From assembly GCA_965222765.1 (NCBI GenBank), contig CBDCVG010000108.1, forward strand, positions 372,001 through 436,000: DNA of 64,000 nt. The letters are read 5' to 3'. This document shows, in pieces, positions 17,804 to 26,864 of this stretch. The translations under genes were made by a program, and so were the position numbers. The notes under the pieces were generated by a model. It saw only the letters and a list, made by a program, of their open reading frames with translations. It was not told where the DNA came from and searched no databases. The stretch is from Caldora sp965222765. GTDB lineage: Bacteria > Cyanobacteriota > Cyanobacteriia > Cyanobacteriales > Coleofasciculaceae. How positions within the stretch are numbered: position 1 is the first letter of the stretch; every line of letters begins with the position of its first letter.

Positions 17804-19951
17804 GTGATAAAGTTTGCCTTTCAACCCTTTCGACTTTGCTTGCTCTGTTTGAGTGTTGCTCTGATGATTATCTTGACAGTGTCAACACCAAGCCTCAGTG
17901 TTCCAGCAAATTCTCCCCCCATCAGAATGGCTCGCCCTACTTGGGATACTGGTTGGTTTCAGGTAGAAGTTCTCAAATTATTGCTAGAAGACTTGGGGTA
18001 CGAGGTAAAGGAGCCAGTTACACGAACTACGGAGGACTTCTACCGTGATACTGCTAAAGGTGATCTTGATCTTTGGGCTAACAGTTGGTTTCCCAATGTT
18101 ACAGATTATCACCAGCAACCAGAGATTAAAAGCAAAGTGGAAGCTATTGGCTTTATAGAAAAAGGTGGAGCTCTACAAGGCTACATGATTGATAAACGTA
18201 GTGCTGATATCCTAGGTATTAAAAGCATAGCTGACTTCAAAGACCCTAACATTGCAAAGGAATTTGATGCAGACGGTAATGGCAAAGCTGAGCTAATCGG
18301 TTGTAATCTAGATTGGTCTTGTGCAGCAGCCATTGAACACCACTTAGATGTTTATGGGCTAAAGGATACCGTTGAGCAAGTACAGGGGGATTATTCTCCA
18401 CTAATGAGCGACGCGCTTGCGAAATATCAAGAGGGAAAACCCATCCTGTTTTACAATTGGACTCCTAACTGGATCTTGGGGACATTGCAACCAGGGAAAG
18501 AGCTGATTTGGTTGAAGGTTCCATTTTCTAGCTTGTTAGACAAGCAAGGTAATCTTGAAGACCAAACAACTATTGCTAAACTGCCTGGATGTGCGTCTGA
18601 ACCCTGCAATATTGGCTTTCCTACTAACGATATTCGGGTAGTTGCCAATACTGACTTCTTGCAGGCTAAACCAGATGTCAGAAAACTTTTGGAATTATTG
18701 GAGATTCCCTTAGCTGATATCGCCGCCCAAAATGCTCTCATGGTTGCTGGTGAAGGAGAAAATGCCGATATTATCCGCCATGCTCAAAAATGGATTCAAG
18801 ACAATCGCTCTCAAGTAACCTTATGGCTAAAGTTAGCTAAAGATGCAGCTATTGCTCAAGAAAAGTCACTTCCTCAACAAAAGAATGTCAAGAGCCAGGA
18901 AGTGGAAGAGGAAGCTGGCAATAGTTCATCGAATACTAAAGTAGCAGAGGACAAAACCCTCAAGGTAGTAACTCAGCGATTTGAACCATTTGTAACCTAT
19001 GAACAGCGAGAATACGGGGGATTTAGCATTGAGCTTTGGGAGATGATTGCTAATGAAATTGGAGTTGATTACCAACTTTACGGGGTGAACTCTATTGCTA
19101 AACTCCTTGATGATGTCAAGCGCAAGGAAGCAGATGTGGCAATTTCTGCAATCGGCATGACTTCAGAACGAGAAACAGGTGTAGATTTTTCCTTACCTTA
19201 CTATTCCACAGGTCTACAGATTTTAGTTTCAGCAAATGCTTCTGAAAAAACTCCCAATCTGCTGACAAAGTTTCTCTCGGCTTTTAAATCACGTACGCTC
19301 TACTATGGAATTGGTGGTTTTATTCTGATTTTACTGGTGACAGCTCACATTATTTGGCTGACAGAACGTCATCACAATCCTGACTTTCCTCATAGTTATT
19401 TCCAAGGGATTTGGGAAGCTTTCTGGTGGTCTGCTGTTACAGTGACTACTGTAGGCTATGGCGATAAAACACCAAAGAGGCCTCTCGGTCGCTTTGTGGC
19501 CCTAATCTGGATGTGTGCTGGGTACTTTGTCTTTGCCTTTTTTACTGCGAGTGTTACCACTACCTTCACTCTTCAAGAACTTCAGGGTGATATCAACAAC
19601 CTAGAAGACTTATTCGGTCGGCGTGTGGCTACAGTGACTAGCAGTAGTGCAGTGACTTACTTACAAAATCAGCGAATGGCGATTATTAAGTATGATACCA
19701 AGGAGGAAGCCTTTCTTGCTTTACAATCTGAGGAAGTAGAAGCTATTGTTTATGATGCTCCTGTCCTAGAGCACTATGCTAACCAAAATGGTAAAGGGCA
19801 AGCCCAAGTAGTTGGTCCAGTATTTGATAATCTATCCTATGGTCTTGCTGTTCCTATAAATAGTCCTTACCGCAAAAAGATTAATGTAGCTCTCCTCAAA
19901 CTCATTGAAAATGGAACTTACGAACAACTTCGTCAAAAGTGGTTTGGTTAA
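17804..19951 (+). CDS. Fusion of a ProX-like binding domain to a GluR0-type ligand-gated ion channel
   Basis: 715 residues from a GTG start, with a signal peptide of about residues 1-34. Residues 40-350 are a ProX/OpuAC-like binding domain (DTGWFQVEVLKLLLEDLGYE, DLWANSWFPN, ELIGCNLDWSCAAAI) homologous to the lipoproteins at 6.6-8.8 kb. A Gln/Glu-rich linker (355-384) leads to a second ligand-binding domain, split as in glutamate receptors. S1 is 385-497, with Arg456 in TSERE; S2 is 591-715, with acidic Asp651. Between the halves lie TM1 (499-522), a re-entrant pore with the potassium-type filter TVGYGD (549-554), and TM2 (565-590). This is the Synechocystis GluR0 plan with an extra N-terminal domain. 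Inference: a tetrameric K+ channel whose gating reads two ligands. Confidence 0.93.
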   Translation: MIKFAFQPFRLCLLCLSVALMIILTVSTPSLSVPANSPPIRMARPTWDTGWFQVEVLKLLLEDLGYEVKEPVTRTTEDFYRDTAKGDLDLWANSWFPNVTDYHQQPEIKSKVEAIGFIEKGGALQGYMIDKRSADILGIKSIADFKDPNIAKEFDADGNGKAELIGCNLDWSCAAAIEHHLDVYGLKDTVEQVQGDYSPLMSDALAKYQEGKPILFYNWTPNWILGTLQPGKELIWLKVPFSSLLDKQGNLEDQTTIAKLPGCASEPCNIGFPTNDIRVVANTDFLQAKPDVRKLLELLEIPLADIAAQNALMVAGEGENADIIRHAQKWIQDNRSQVTLWLKLAKDAAIAQEKSLPQQKNVKSQEVEEEAGNSSSNTKVAEDKTLKVVTQRFEPFVTYEQREYGGFSIELWEMIANEIGVDYQLYGVNSIAKLLDDVKRKEADVAISAIGMTSERETGVDFSLPYYSTGLQILVSANASEKTPNLLTKFLSAFKSRTLYYGIGGFILILLVTAHIIWLTERHHNPDFPHSYFQGIWEAFWWSAVTVTTVGYGDKTPKRPLGRFVALIWMCAGYFVFAFFTASVTTTFTLQELQGDINNLEDLFGRRVATVTSSSAVTYLQNQRMAIIKYDTKEEAFLALQSEEVEAIVYDAPVLEHYANQNGKGQAQVVGPVFDNLSYGLAVPINSPYRKKINVALLKLIENGTYEQLRQKWFG

Positions 19952-20070
19952 TGAAGAAAAAGTACAGGGTAAATCTCAAATTTCTAGGGGTGGAAGAGTT
20001 GGATTAACCACAAAGGCACAAAGAACACAAAGGTTTGCCTTAACAATAACGAGAATTCAATATAAGCAAT

Positions 20071-20186
20071 TAGGACTTACGCACCGTTACCGAATTATGT
20101 CATCCTGAGCGATAGCGAAGGATCTCCCAGACAGCCGGTGATGCTTCACTATCACCTCAGCATGACAGTTGGGTGCGTAAGTCCTA
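20071..20186. repeat. MITE-like element, family A
   Basis: Perfect 14-bp inverted ends (TAGGACTTACGCAC, 20071-20084 and 20173-20186) bound a 116-bp element. Its core has ATCCTGAGCGATAGCGAAGGATCT. It has no coding capacity. Related copies are at 22273-22386, 23331-23444, 34138-34252 and, partially, 3931-4016. Confidence 0.8.
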
Positions 20187-20202
20187 GTCTGTACTGTTGA
20201 AT

Positions 20203-21243
20203 CCCACATTCCGCACGACAAAATGTAGTATATTAGGGTTCAAAGAGAGACTAAGTAAAAATACTCACACTCTGGCAAGGCAGAAAGTGGACTCTCATGA
20301 GGGAAAATCAACTCATAAAGAGAAACGACCCCTTTTAAATCATGTCCATAGAAGTGAGAAACTTAGATCATTTAGGCTTAGTAGCAGGGCTGATAGATGA
20401 AATCGGTATAGTAGAGCTAATCAATGAACAGCTAGGAGAACATCTTGCTGAGAAAATTAGTGCAGGTCAAGTAATCAAAGGAATGATCATGAATGGATTG
20501 GGGTTAGTGTCATCGCCGTTATATCTATTCAGTCGTTTTTGGGAAGGAAAAGCAACAGAACATCTGCTAGGAAAAGGAATAAAAGCAGAGTATTTGAACG
20601 ATGACCGTTTGGGAAGAGTGCTAGACAATCTGTATCAAACTGGATTGAACCAAGTATTTATACAGATTGTACTGGCAGTGGTGAAGAAATATAAAATAGA
20701 TGTGGGAAAAGTTCATTTAGATTCCAGCTCGTTCAATGTACAATCGTGCCAAAGTATCTCTGTCAACTACGCCAAACTTTACAACGCCGTAACGTGACAG
20801 TTACCAACCAACTGAATCGTCCAACTGAGCGCCCTACATTACGCTGGATTTTTCAATGTTTTCAGTCAATTCATGTTTTGCTTGTTCACCAAAGTGTTGA
20901 AATTTCTAATTTGTCTGATGAGCGTTTATCCCTCTTAAAGTTTTTCCCTCCCGCTTGTCAACGGTACTATCTGCTGTGCTAACCTTGGTTTCGATTCAAA
21001 CGAGTGAGTAAAGGTTACTTTTTGGCGGCTAGGGTCTCCAATGCAGTTTTGAGTGGCTAAAATTAGCCAAAAAAAGCTAATCTTGACCCATAAACCCAGT
21101 ATTTTGCCACAAAAACCTAGATTTTATTGGATTTGTGGCTTTTTCTGACCTTCCATGCCAGCTACGAAAGTTCCTTTAGCTGACCCAAGTGACAGTTTTG
21201 GGGTGGAATGTGGGATACTACATTTTGTCGTGCGGAATGTGGG
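20203..21243. mobile_element. Internally deleted IS1634-type insertion sequence with target duplication
   Basis: Perfect 28-bp terminal inverted repeats lie at 20203-20230 and 21216-21243 (CCCACATTCCGCACGACAAA at the left end). They are flanked by the direct repeat TTGAAT at 20197-20202 and 21244-21249, the expected target-site duplication. The 1041-bp body holds only the N- and C-terminal parts of a DUF4277/IS1634-like transposase, so roughly the catalytic middle is missing. The crisp ends and duplication suggest a recent insertion mobilised in trans. Confidence 0.85.
20342..20982 (+). pseudogene. Deleted IS1634-like (DUF4277) transposase
   Basis: From 20342 the frame encodes about 130 residues typical of the family N-terminus (VRNLDHLGLVAGLIDEIGI, LYLFSRFWEGKA, HLDSSSFNV) and stops at 20797. 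A second frame, ending at 20982, continues with typical C-terminal sequence (RPTERPTLRWIFQCFQ, FPPACQRYYLL). The junction near 20735-20800 removes the central catalytic region and shifts the frame. No active transposase can be made. Confidence 0.8.
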
Positions 21244-21284
21244 TTGAATTGTTATTTCCCATTAGTATGCGATCGCATATAGGA

Positions 21285-22175
21285 TTATTTCAAAAGTTCC
21301 GGATCAATTCCTAACTTCTGAAGCTGTTCGGGAGTGATCTCCTTCAATTGAGCTGCCAATTGTTGCCGCTTTTGCTGTTCCTGCTCGGCTCGTTGTCGTT
21401 CCTGCTCGGCTCGTTGTCGTTCCTGCTCGGCTCGTTGTCGTTCCTGCTCGGCTCGTTGCCTTTCTTGCTCAGCTTCATGCTGCGCAACCACTGCCCGTTC
21501 CTTCCCCGTTAGGAGTAGATTCCCATTAAGATCCCACCACCGCAACCAAGCTTGTTCGGATTGACCTAGATAAGTACCTTGCCACACTCCTAATTCTACA
21601 TTCATCCGATTAATCGGATAGTGACCTCGCTCGTTAGCACTTAAACGCTCATAAGTCCCATCTTCCCAGTGGTAAACTTCCAACTCTCCCGTATCGATAA
21701 CAAATATCCCATAATAAGGGATACGAATAATTTGTTCGTATACCCAGAATTTCCCTGGTTTTTGCACTGTTCCCTTGACTACTTGCAATGGTGTTTTATC
21801 CCGTTCTTCTGCACCAGTACCTGAGGCAAACTCCAAGGCAATCAGAGGTGTGGCATACTCCCGCCAGAGGACATAAGAGCGTCGTATCTTACCATCGAGT
21901 CGCGGCGGCACTCCAGGCACATAAAACCAATCAGGAGCTTCAGCACCTTTTTCGGGGGGTTCTGTCTCACGCCAGTAGATGCCGCAATCTTGACCGATGG
22001 CATAATGATTATCAGGGTGAAGTTCTTGTAAAACTGGCTCAATAGAGTCAGTCAGAAGCAGGCTTTGAGGATGTTCCTGAAAGTTTTTCACAAAGGTTCC
22101 ATCAGATTCTGGTAATTGGGTATGGTCAGGAAAAGGACGGAGTTGCTCGTCAATTGTAGTTTGGGACTGAACCAT
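21285..22175 (-). CDS. Uma2/DUF820 family putative PD-(D/E)XK protein, copy 1
   Basis: 296 residues. Residues about 75-205 match the Uma2 (DUF820) restriction-endonuclease-like fold: APDWFYVPGVPP supplies the acidic residue and LIALEFASG the E-x-x motif. The C-terminus is a charged helix built from repeated AEQERQR heptads (four exact units), encoded by 21-bp repeats at about 21376-21466. It ends with KEITPEQLQKLGIDPELLK. Such proteins are abundant in cyanobacteria, and their function is unproven. It is the first of two near-identical tandem copies. Confidence 0.85.
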   Translation of the reverse strand: MVQSQTTIDEQLRPFPDHTQLPESDGTFVKNFQEHPQSLLLTDSIEPVLQELHPDNHYAIGQDCGIYWRETEPPEKGAEAPDWFYVPGVPPRLDGKIRRSYVLWREYATPLIALEFASGTGAEERDKTPLQVVKGTVQKPGKFWVYEQIIRIPYYGIFVIDTGELEVYHWEDGTYERLSANERGHYPINRMNVELGVWQGTYLGQSEQAWLRWWDLNGNLLLTGKERAVVAQHEAEQERQRAEQERQRAEQERQRAEQERQRAEQEQQKRQQLAAQLKEITPEQLQKLGIDPELLK

Positions 22176-22272
22176 AGCTTACACTTGTGGGGAATTTAGG
22201 GGAACCTTTCTCTAGTGTATAGTGCTTTTTTGGCTAGCACAGCCTGCTTGCTGGCGATCGCTTAGTTGAATT

Positions 22273-22386
22273 TAGGACTTATGCACTCAGCTGTCATACT
22301 CAACGTCAGAAAAGCATTCTTTTGCGGCTGGGAGATCCTTCCCTATCGCTCAGGATGACAAATTGCGTTACGGTGCGTAAGTCCTA
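22273..22386. repeat. MITE-like element, family A
   Basis: 114 bp from TAGGACTTATGCACTCAGCT to GGTGCGTAAGTCCTA, with imperfect inverted ends. It separates the two Uma2 copies and is almost identical to the copy at 23331-23444. Confidence 0.8.
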
Positions 22387-22426
22387 GAATTGTTATTTCC
22401 CATTAGTTATGCGATCGCATATAGGA

Positions 22427-23233
22427 TTATTTCAAAAGTTCGGGATCAATTCCTAACTTCTGAAGTTGTTCGGGAGCGAGCACCTTCAATTGAGCTGCCA
22501 ACTGTTGCCGCTTTTGCCGTTCCTGCTCAGCTTCCTGCTGCGCAACCAATGCCCGCTCATTCCCTGTCAGGAGTAGATTCCCATTAAGATCCCACCACCG
22601 CAACCAAGCTTGTTCCGATTGACCGAGATAAGTACCTCGCCACACTCCTAGTTCTACATTCATCCGGTTAATCGGATAGTGACCTCGCTCGTTGGCACTT
22701 AAACGCTCATAAGTCCCATCTTCCCAATGGTAAACTTCCAACTCTCCCGTATCGATAACAAATATCCCATAGTAAGGGATACGAATAATTTGTTCGTATA
22801 CCCAGAATTTCCCTGGTTTTTGCACTGTTCCCTTGACTACTTGCAATGGTGTTTTATCCCGTTCTTCTGCACCAGTACCTGAGGCAAACTCCAAGGCAAT
22901 CAGAGGTGTGGCATACTCCCGCCAGAGGACATAAGAGCGTCGTATCTTACCATCGAGTCGCGGCGGCACTCCAGGCACATAAAACCAATCAGGAGCTTCA
23001 GCACCTTTTTCGGGGGGATCTGTCTCACGCCAGTAGATGCCGCAATCTTGACCGATGGCATAGTGATTATCAGGGTGAAGTTCTTGTAAAACTGGCTCAA
23101 TAGAGTCAGTCAGAAGCAGGCTTTGAGGATGTTCCTGAAAGTTTTTCACAAAGGTTCCATCAGATTCTGGTAATTGGGTATGGTCAGGAAAAGGACGGAG
23201 TTGTTCGTCAATTGTAGTTTGGGACTGAACCAT
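22427..23233 (-). CDS. Uma2/DUF820 family putative PD-(D/E)XK protein, copy 2
   Basis: 268 residues, identical to copy 1 over nearly all of the first ~220 residues (one visible change is DPPEKGAEAP for EPPEKGAEAP). It carries only one AEQERQ unit in the C-terminal helix and a slightly different end, KVLAPEQLQKLGIDPELLK. The near-identity extends into upstream and downstream DNA, so the duplication is recent. Copy 2 probably resembles the ancestral state, with copy 1 having expanded its heptad repeat. Confidence 0.85.
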   Translation of the reverse strand: MVQSQTTIDEQLRPFPDHTQLPESDGTFVKNFQEHPQSLLLTDSIEPVLQELHPDNHYAIGQDCGIYWRETDPPEKGAEAPDWFYVPGVPPRLDGKIRRSYVLWREYATPLIALEFASGTGAEERDKTPLQVVKGTVQKPGKFWVYEQIIRIPYYGIFVIDTGELEVYHWEDGTYERLSANERGHYPINRMNVELGVWRGTYLGQSEQAWLRWWDLNGNLLLTGNERALVAQQEAEQERQKRQQLAAQLKVLAPEQLQKLGIDPELLK

Positions 23234-23330
23234 AGCTTACACTTGTGGGGAATTTAGGGGAACCTTTCTCTAGTGTATAGTGCTTTTTTGGCTAGCACAG
23301 CCTGCTTGCTGGCGATCGCTTAGTTGAATT

Positions 23331-23444
23331 TAGGACTTATGCACTCAGCTTTCATACTCAACGTCAGAAAAGCATTCTCTTGCGGCTGGGAGATCCTTCC
23401 CTATCGCTCAGGATTACAAATTGCGTTACGGTGCGTAAGTCCTA
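23331..23444. repeat. MITE-like element, family A
   Basis: 114 bp, TAGGACTTATGCACTCAGCT to GTGCGTAAGTCCTA. It lies upstream of Uma2 copy 2 and is followed by a third, truncated copy of the AATTGTTATTTCCCATTAG sequence that begins each duplicated unit. Confidence 0.8.
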
Positions 23445-23570
23445 GAATTGTTATTTCCCATTAGTTATGCGATCGCATAACAGGAATCTTTATTCTCAAC
23501 CCCAAGTTAAGTATGGGAGAAAATCTTTATGGTACGCTATCTGCGATGAGGAGTGCCAGAAGGATTAGTA

Positions 23571-24629
23571 ATGACAAAATTACGGGTTGGACTATTATTT
23601 GGTGGTTGTTCAGGAGAACACGAAGTCTCGATTATTTCTGCACAAGCGATCGCTAAAGTTTTAAATGTAGAGCCAAATACTCAAAAGTACGAAGTATTGC
23701 CAGTTTATATCCAAAAAGACGGCATCTGGCAAGCAGGAGAGATTGCTCAACAAGTACTCGAATCGGGAAAACCTCTACCTTCTCCAACCGGTGGCAATCT
23801 CTGGCAATTTCCCTCTCAAGTAACAGAAGTCGATGTCTGGTTTCCTATCCTTCATGGCCCTAATGGAGAAGATGGCACAATTCAAGGATTACTCACTTTA
23901 ATGCAAGTCCCTTTTGTTGGCACTGGTGTAATGGGATCAGCATTGAGTATGGACAAACTAGCAATGAAGACAGCCTTTGCCCAGGTAGGATTACCCCAAG
24001 TGCCATACGTTGAAGTCCTACGATCGCAAGTTTGGTCTAGTGATGGCGTATTTCCTAAAGTTTGTGATCAAATCGAAGCAACCCTAGATTATCCCTATTT
24101 TGTTAAACCAGCCAATTTAGGCTCATCAGTAGGGGTTGCCAAAGTGCGATCGCGTTCTGAATTAGAAGCGGCTTTGGATAGTGCTGCTAGTTATGACCGC
24201 AGAATCATTGTAGAAGCTGGGGTAGTGGTACGGGAAGTAGAATGCGCTGTCTTGGGCAACGAATATCCCAAAGCATCCGTAGTTGGCGAGATTACCTATG
24301 AAAGTGATTTCTATGACTACGAAACCAAATACACCGAAGGCAGAGCCGAGTTGTTAATTCCGGCACCACTGCCAGATAACATTACTAATCAAATTAGGGA
24401 AATGGCCACTCAGGCATTTGCTGCTGTTGATGCCGCTGGTTTAGCAAGAGTGGATTTCTTCTATGTTGAAGGTACCGGAGAAATTTTCCTTAACGAAATT
24501 AACACCCTACCAGGTTTTACTTCTACCAGTATGTACCCCCAACTTTGGGCAGCAACAGGTATTCCCTTCCCAGAATTGGTTGATAAGTTGATTGAGCTAG
24601 CACAAGAGGGCAGAAGTTCTCAAAACTAA
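23571..24629 (+). CDS. ddl: D-alanine-D-alanine ligase
   Basis: 352 residues from ATG 23571, which has AGAAGGA 6-7 bases upstream; the in-frame GTG at 23553 is less well placed. It begins LRVGLLFGGCSGEHEVSI, the family N-terminus. ATP-grasp features follow: YPYFVKPANLGSSVGVAKV, and the Mg-binding LNEINTLPGFTSTSMYP. The enzyme joins two D-alanines for the peptidoglycan stem peptide. It is followed at 73 bp by ndk on the same strand. Confidence 0.97.
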   Translation: MTKLRVGLLFGGCSGEHEVSIISAQAIAKVLNVEPNTQKYEVLPVYIQKDGIWQAGEIAQQVLESGKPLPSPTGGNLWQFPSQVTEVDVWFPILHGPNGEDGTIQGLLTLMQVPFVGTGVMGSALSMDKLAMKTAFAQVGLPQVPYVEVLRSQVWSSDGVFPKVCDQIEATLDYPYFVKPANLGSSVGVAKVRSRSELEAALDSAASYDRRIIVEAGVVVREVECAVLGNEYPKASVVGEITYESDFYDYETKYTEGRAELLIPAPLPDNITNQIREMATQAFAAVDAAGLARVDFFYVEGTGEIFLNEINTLPGFTSTSMYPQLWAATGIPFPELVDKLIELAQEGRSSQN

Positions 24630-24701
24630 TCATTGGGCATTAAGCAACTTTTTGGTCTAATCTGTGGTAGGTAATTCGTTGAAAAATTTGAGGAGAGACA
24701 G

Positions 24702-25151
24702 TTGGAACGGACATTTCTCATGATCAAGCCAGATGGCGTACAGCGCTCTCTTGTGGGTGAAGTAATCAGTCGTTTTGAGGCAAAAGGCTTTACTCTGGTT
24801 GGACTAAAGCTGATGAATGTTAGCCGCGAACTTGCCGAACAACATTATGATGTTCATAAGGAAAGACCATTTTTTGGCAAGTTAGTGGATTTCATTATTT
24901 CTAGTCCTGTAGTGGCAATGGTCTGGGAAGGTGAAGGTGTTGTGACTTCAGCCAGAAAGATTATTGGAGCGACAAATCCTCTGACTGCTGAACCAGGCAC
25001 AATTCGCGGTGATTATGGTATAAGTATCGGTCGTAATCTGATCCATGGTTCAGATGCCATAGAGACAGCACAGAAGGAAATTAATCTCTGGTTCAAGGAA
25101 GAGGAACTTGCTAATTGGCAGCCAGCCTTAAATACTTGGATATACGAGTAA
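24702..25151 (+). CDS. ndk: Nucleoside diphosphate kinase
   Basis: 149 residues from a TTG start supported by AGGAGAG six bases upstream (24691-). It begins ERTFLMIKPDGVQRSLVGE. The active-site His is in the signature GRNLIHGSDAIETAQKEI. The enzyme balances NTP pools through a phosphohistidine intermediate. The length is standard. Confidence 0.97.
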   Translation: MERTFLMIKPDGVQRSLVGEVISRFEAKGFTLVGLKLMNVSRELAEQHYDVHKERPFFGKLVDFIISSPVVAMVWEGEGVVTSARKIIGATNPLTAEPGTIRGDYGISIGRNLIHGSDAIETAQKEINLWFKEEELANWQPALNTWIYE

Positions 25152-25661
25152 TCTAGTGCAATTCGTCAGAAGGCAGAAGGTAGGAGGCAGGAGGGAAGAA
25201 AGCTTGTGCAGTAAGCTTTTTCATCTTGTTTAAATGACGGGTTATTTCCGCCGCGCGGCACTAGTGGCGCGACACGCCTAAAAAGGTAGTGGCGCGACAC
25301 AGCTAAAAATGTAGGTTGGGTGGAACGAAGTGAAACCCAACGGAATATCCTCCAGCGTTGGGTTACGCTACCGCTCCACCCAACCTACTTATTCGACTAT
25401 TTTAGGCGTGTCGCGCTACTAGGAAGCTTGTTGCACAATATCCATTGTTCATTGTGTATTGTCAATTTTTGAACAGCAGTTTCTTTGCCTTTGAATATAG
25501 TAGATACACCCTAAGCGATCACAAAAGTAAACTACCAAAGCTAACTGTTTACTTCTATAGCAGTTCTCGCATCCGTGAGGTACATATCCTATTCCCTATT
25601 CCTCATTCCCAAAAATCAAGAACGAAAGTACCTCATCTAAATGAGAAACGCTATATGTACA
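25152..25661. repeat. Repeat-dense gap with nested inverted repeats
   Basis: 25152-25263 is a reverse-oriented copy of the repeat seen at about 30529-30641 (GCAATTCGTCAGAAGGCAG end). An element at 25261-25422 has 23-bp ends with one mismatch (CTAGTGGCGCGACACGCCTA..). Inside it, 25311-25388 is the GTAGGTTGGGTGGAACGAAG hairpin repeat, a fragment of which recurs at about 61806-61841. The remainder to 25661 shows no gene. Confidence 0.7.
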
Positions 25662-26816
25662 TCAATCTTCCCAACCTACTGCTTCAGAAATTGATGTTAA
25701 TCCCCTTTCCTCTAACTTTTGTAGCAACCCTGCCATAATCCGCTGTACCATCCAAGGTCCTTCATAAATCCAACCAGTGTACACCTGAACCAGGCTAGCA
25801 CCAGCAGTAATTTTCTCCCAGGCATCTTCCGCAGTGAAGATACCTCCCACACCAATAATGGGTAGTGAGCCTTGAGTTTGTTGGCGGATAAAGCGAATCA
25901 CTTCTGTAGAGCGTTGCCGCAATGGCGCTCCACTAATACCACCTGCTTCTTCTGTAACTGCCTTGCCTGTTGCCTCAATTACTGGAGTTTTAAGCAGATC
26001 GCGACGGATGGTAGTATTAGTGGCAATAATCCCTGCTAACTGGTAAGTTTGAGCGAGATTAAGAATATCTGCGATCGCTTCCCAACCTAAATCTGGAGAA
26101 ATCTTCACTAGAATTGGCTTTGCTCCTTGATTTTCTTGTTGGAGAGCATCGAAGATTAAACGTAGCTGCTCGGCATCTTGGAGCGATCGCAATCCTGGTG
26201 TATTCGGTGAGCTAACATTGATGACAAAGTAATCTCCCCAATCTTTCAACAGGCGAAAACTTCCCTGGTAATCAGCTGCTGCCTTTTCTAGTGGTGTTAT
26301 CTTAGATTTGCCCAAATTTATACCAAGGGGAATAATTGGTTGCAAGTAAGAACTTTCAGCTTTTAACTTATCAGTCTTCCAACTTGCAAGCCTTTTAGCC
26401 ATTGCCTCAGCACCCTGATTATTAAATCCCATCCGGTTCAAGACAGCTTTGTCTTTAACCAAGCGAAATAGGCGAGGGCGTATATTTCCTGGCTGTGGAT
26501 GAAACGTTACTGTGCCAAGTTCAGCTAAACCAAAACCAAGGGAGCCCCAAATTCTGGCAGCCACTCCATCCTTGTCAAATCCAGCCGCTAAGCCGAGAGG
26601 ATTAGGGAATTTCAAACCCCAAAGCTCTTGCTTTAAGCGAGGATCACTCAGACAACAATCTTTCTGCAATTGAGCATTAATCCATCGGCTTGGGGGATGC
26701 TCTCCATTGTCATTCAGCCAAGCTAACAATCGTAGAGCTTGTTTATGTAACCACTCCGGGTCCGCTTTCAATGCAGAGAATAATAGCGGACGAATACCAA
26801 CTTGATAAATATCCAT
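25662..26816 (-). CDS. pyrD: Dihydroorotate dehydrogenase (quinone), class 2
   Basis: 384 residues from ATG 26816, where the family-type N-terminus MDIYQVGIRPLLFSALKADP begins; an upstream ATG at 26864 would add 16 atypical residues. FMN-barrel motifs include NPLGLAAGFDKDG, FGLAELGTVTFHPQPGN, VNVSSPNTPGLRSLQ-type (here INVSSPNTPG) and GIIATNTTI. Class 2 enzymes attach to the membrane through the N-terminal helices seen here. They pass electrons from dihydroorotate to quinone in pyrimidine synthesis. Confidence 0.95.
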   Translation of the reverse strand: MDIYQVGIRPLLFSALKADPEWLHKQALRLLAWLNDNGEHPPSRWINAQLQKDCCLSDPRLKQELWGLKFPNPLGLAAGFDKDGVAARIWGSLGFGLAELGTVTFHPQPGNIRPRLFRLVKDKAVLNRMGFNNQGAEAMAKRLASWKTDKLKAESSYLQPIIPLGINLGKSKITPLEKAAADYQGSFRLLKDWGDYFVINVSSPNTPGLRSLQDAEQLRLIFDALQQENQGAKPILVKISPDLGWEAIADILNLAQTYQLAGIIATNTTIRRDLLKTPVIEATGKAVTEEAGGISGAPLRQRSTEVIRFIRQQTQGSLPIIGVGGIFTAEDAWEKITAGASLVQVYTGWIYEGPWMVQRIMAGLLQKLEERGLTSISEAVGWED

Positions 26817-26864
26817 GTTCAGGGAGGACTGAGAAAGATTGAAGTATGAAGTATGAAGTGTCAA

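Noticed and set aside
22390..23103. Frames antisense to the Uma2 genes
   Set aside because: They occur identically opposite both copies and follow the real genes' codon pattern as shadows.
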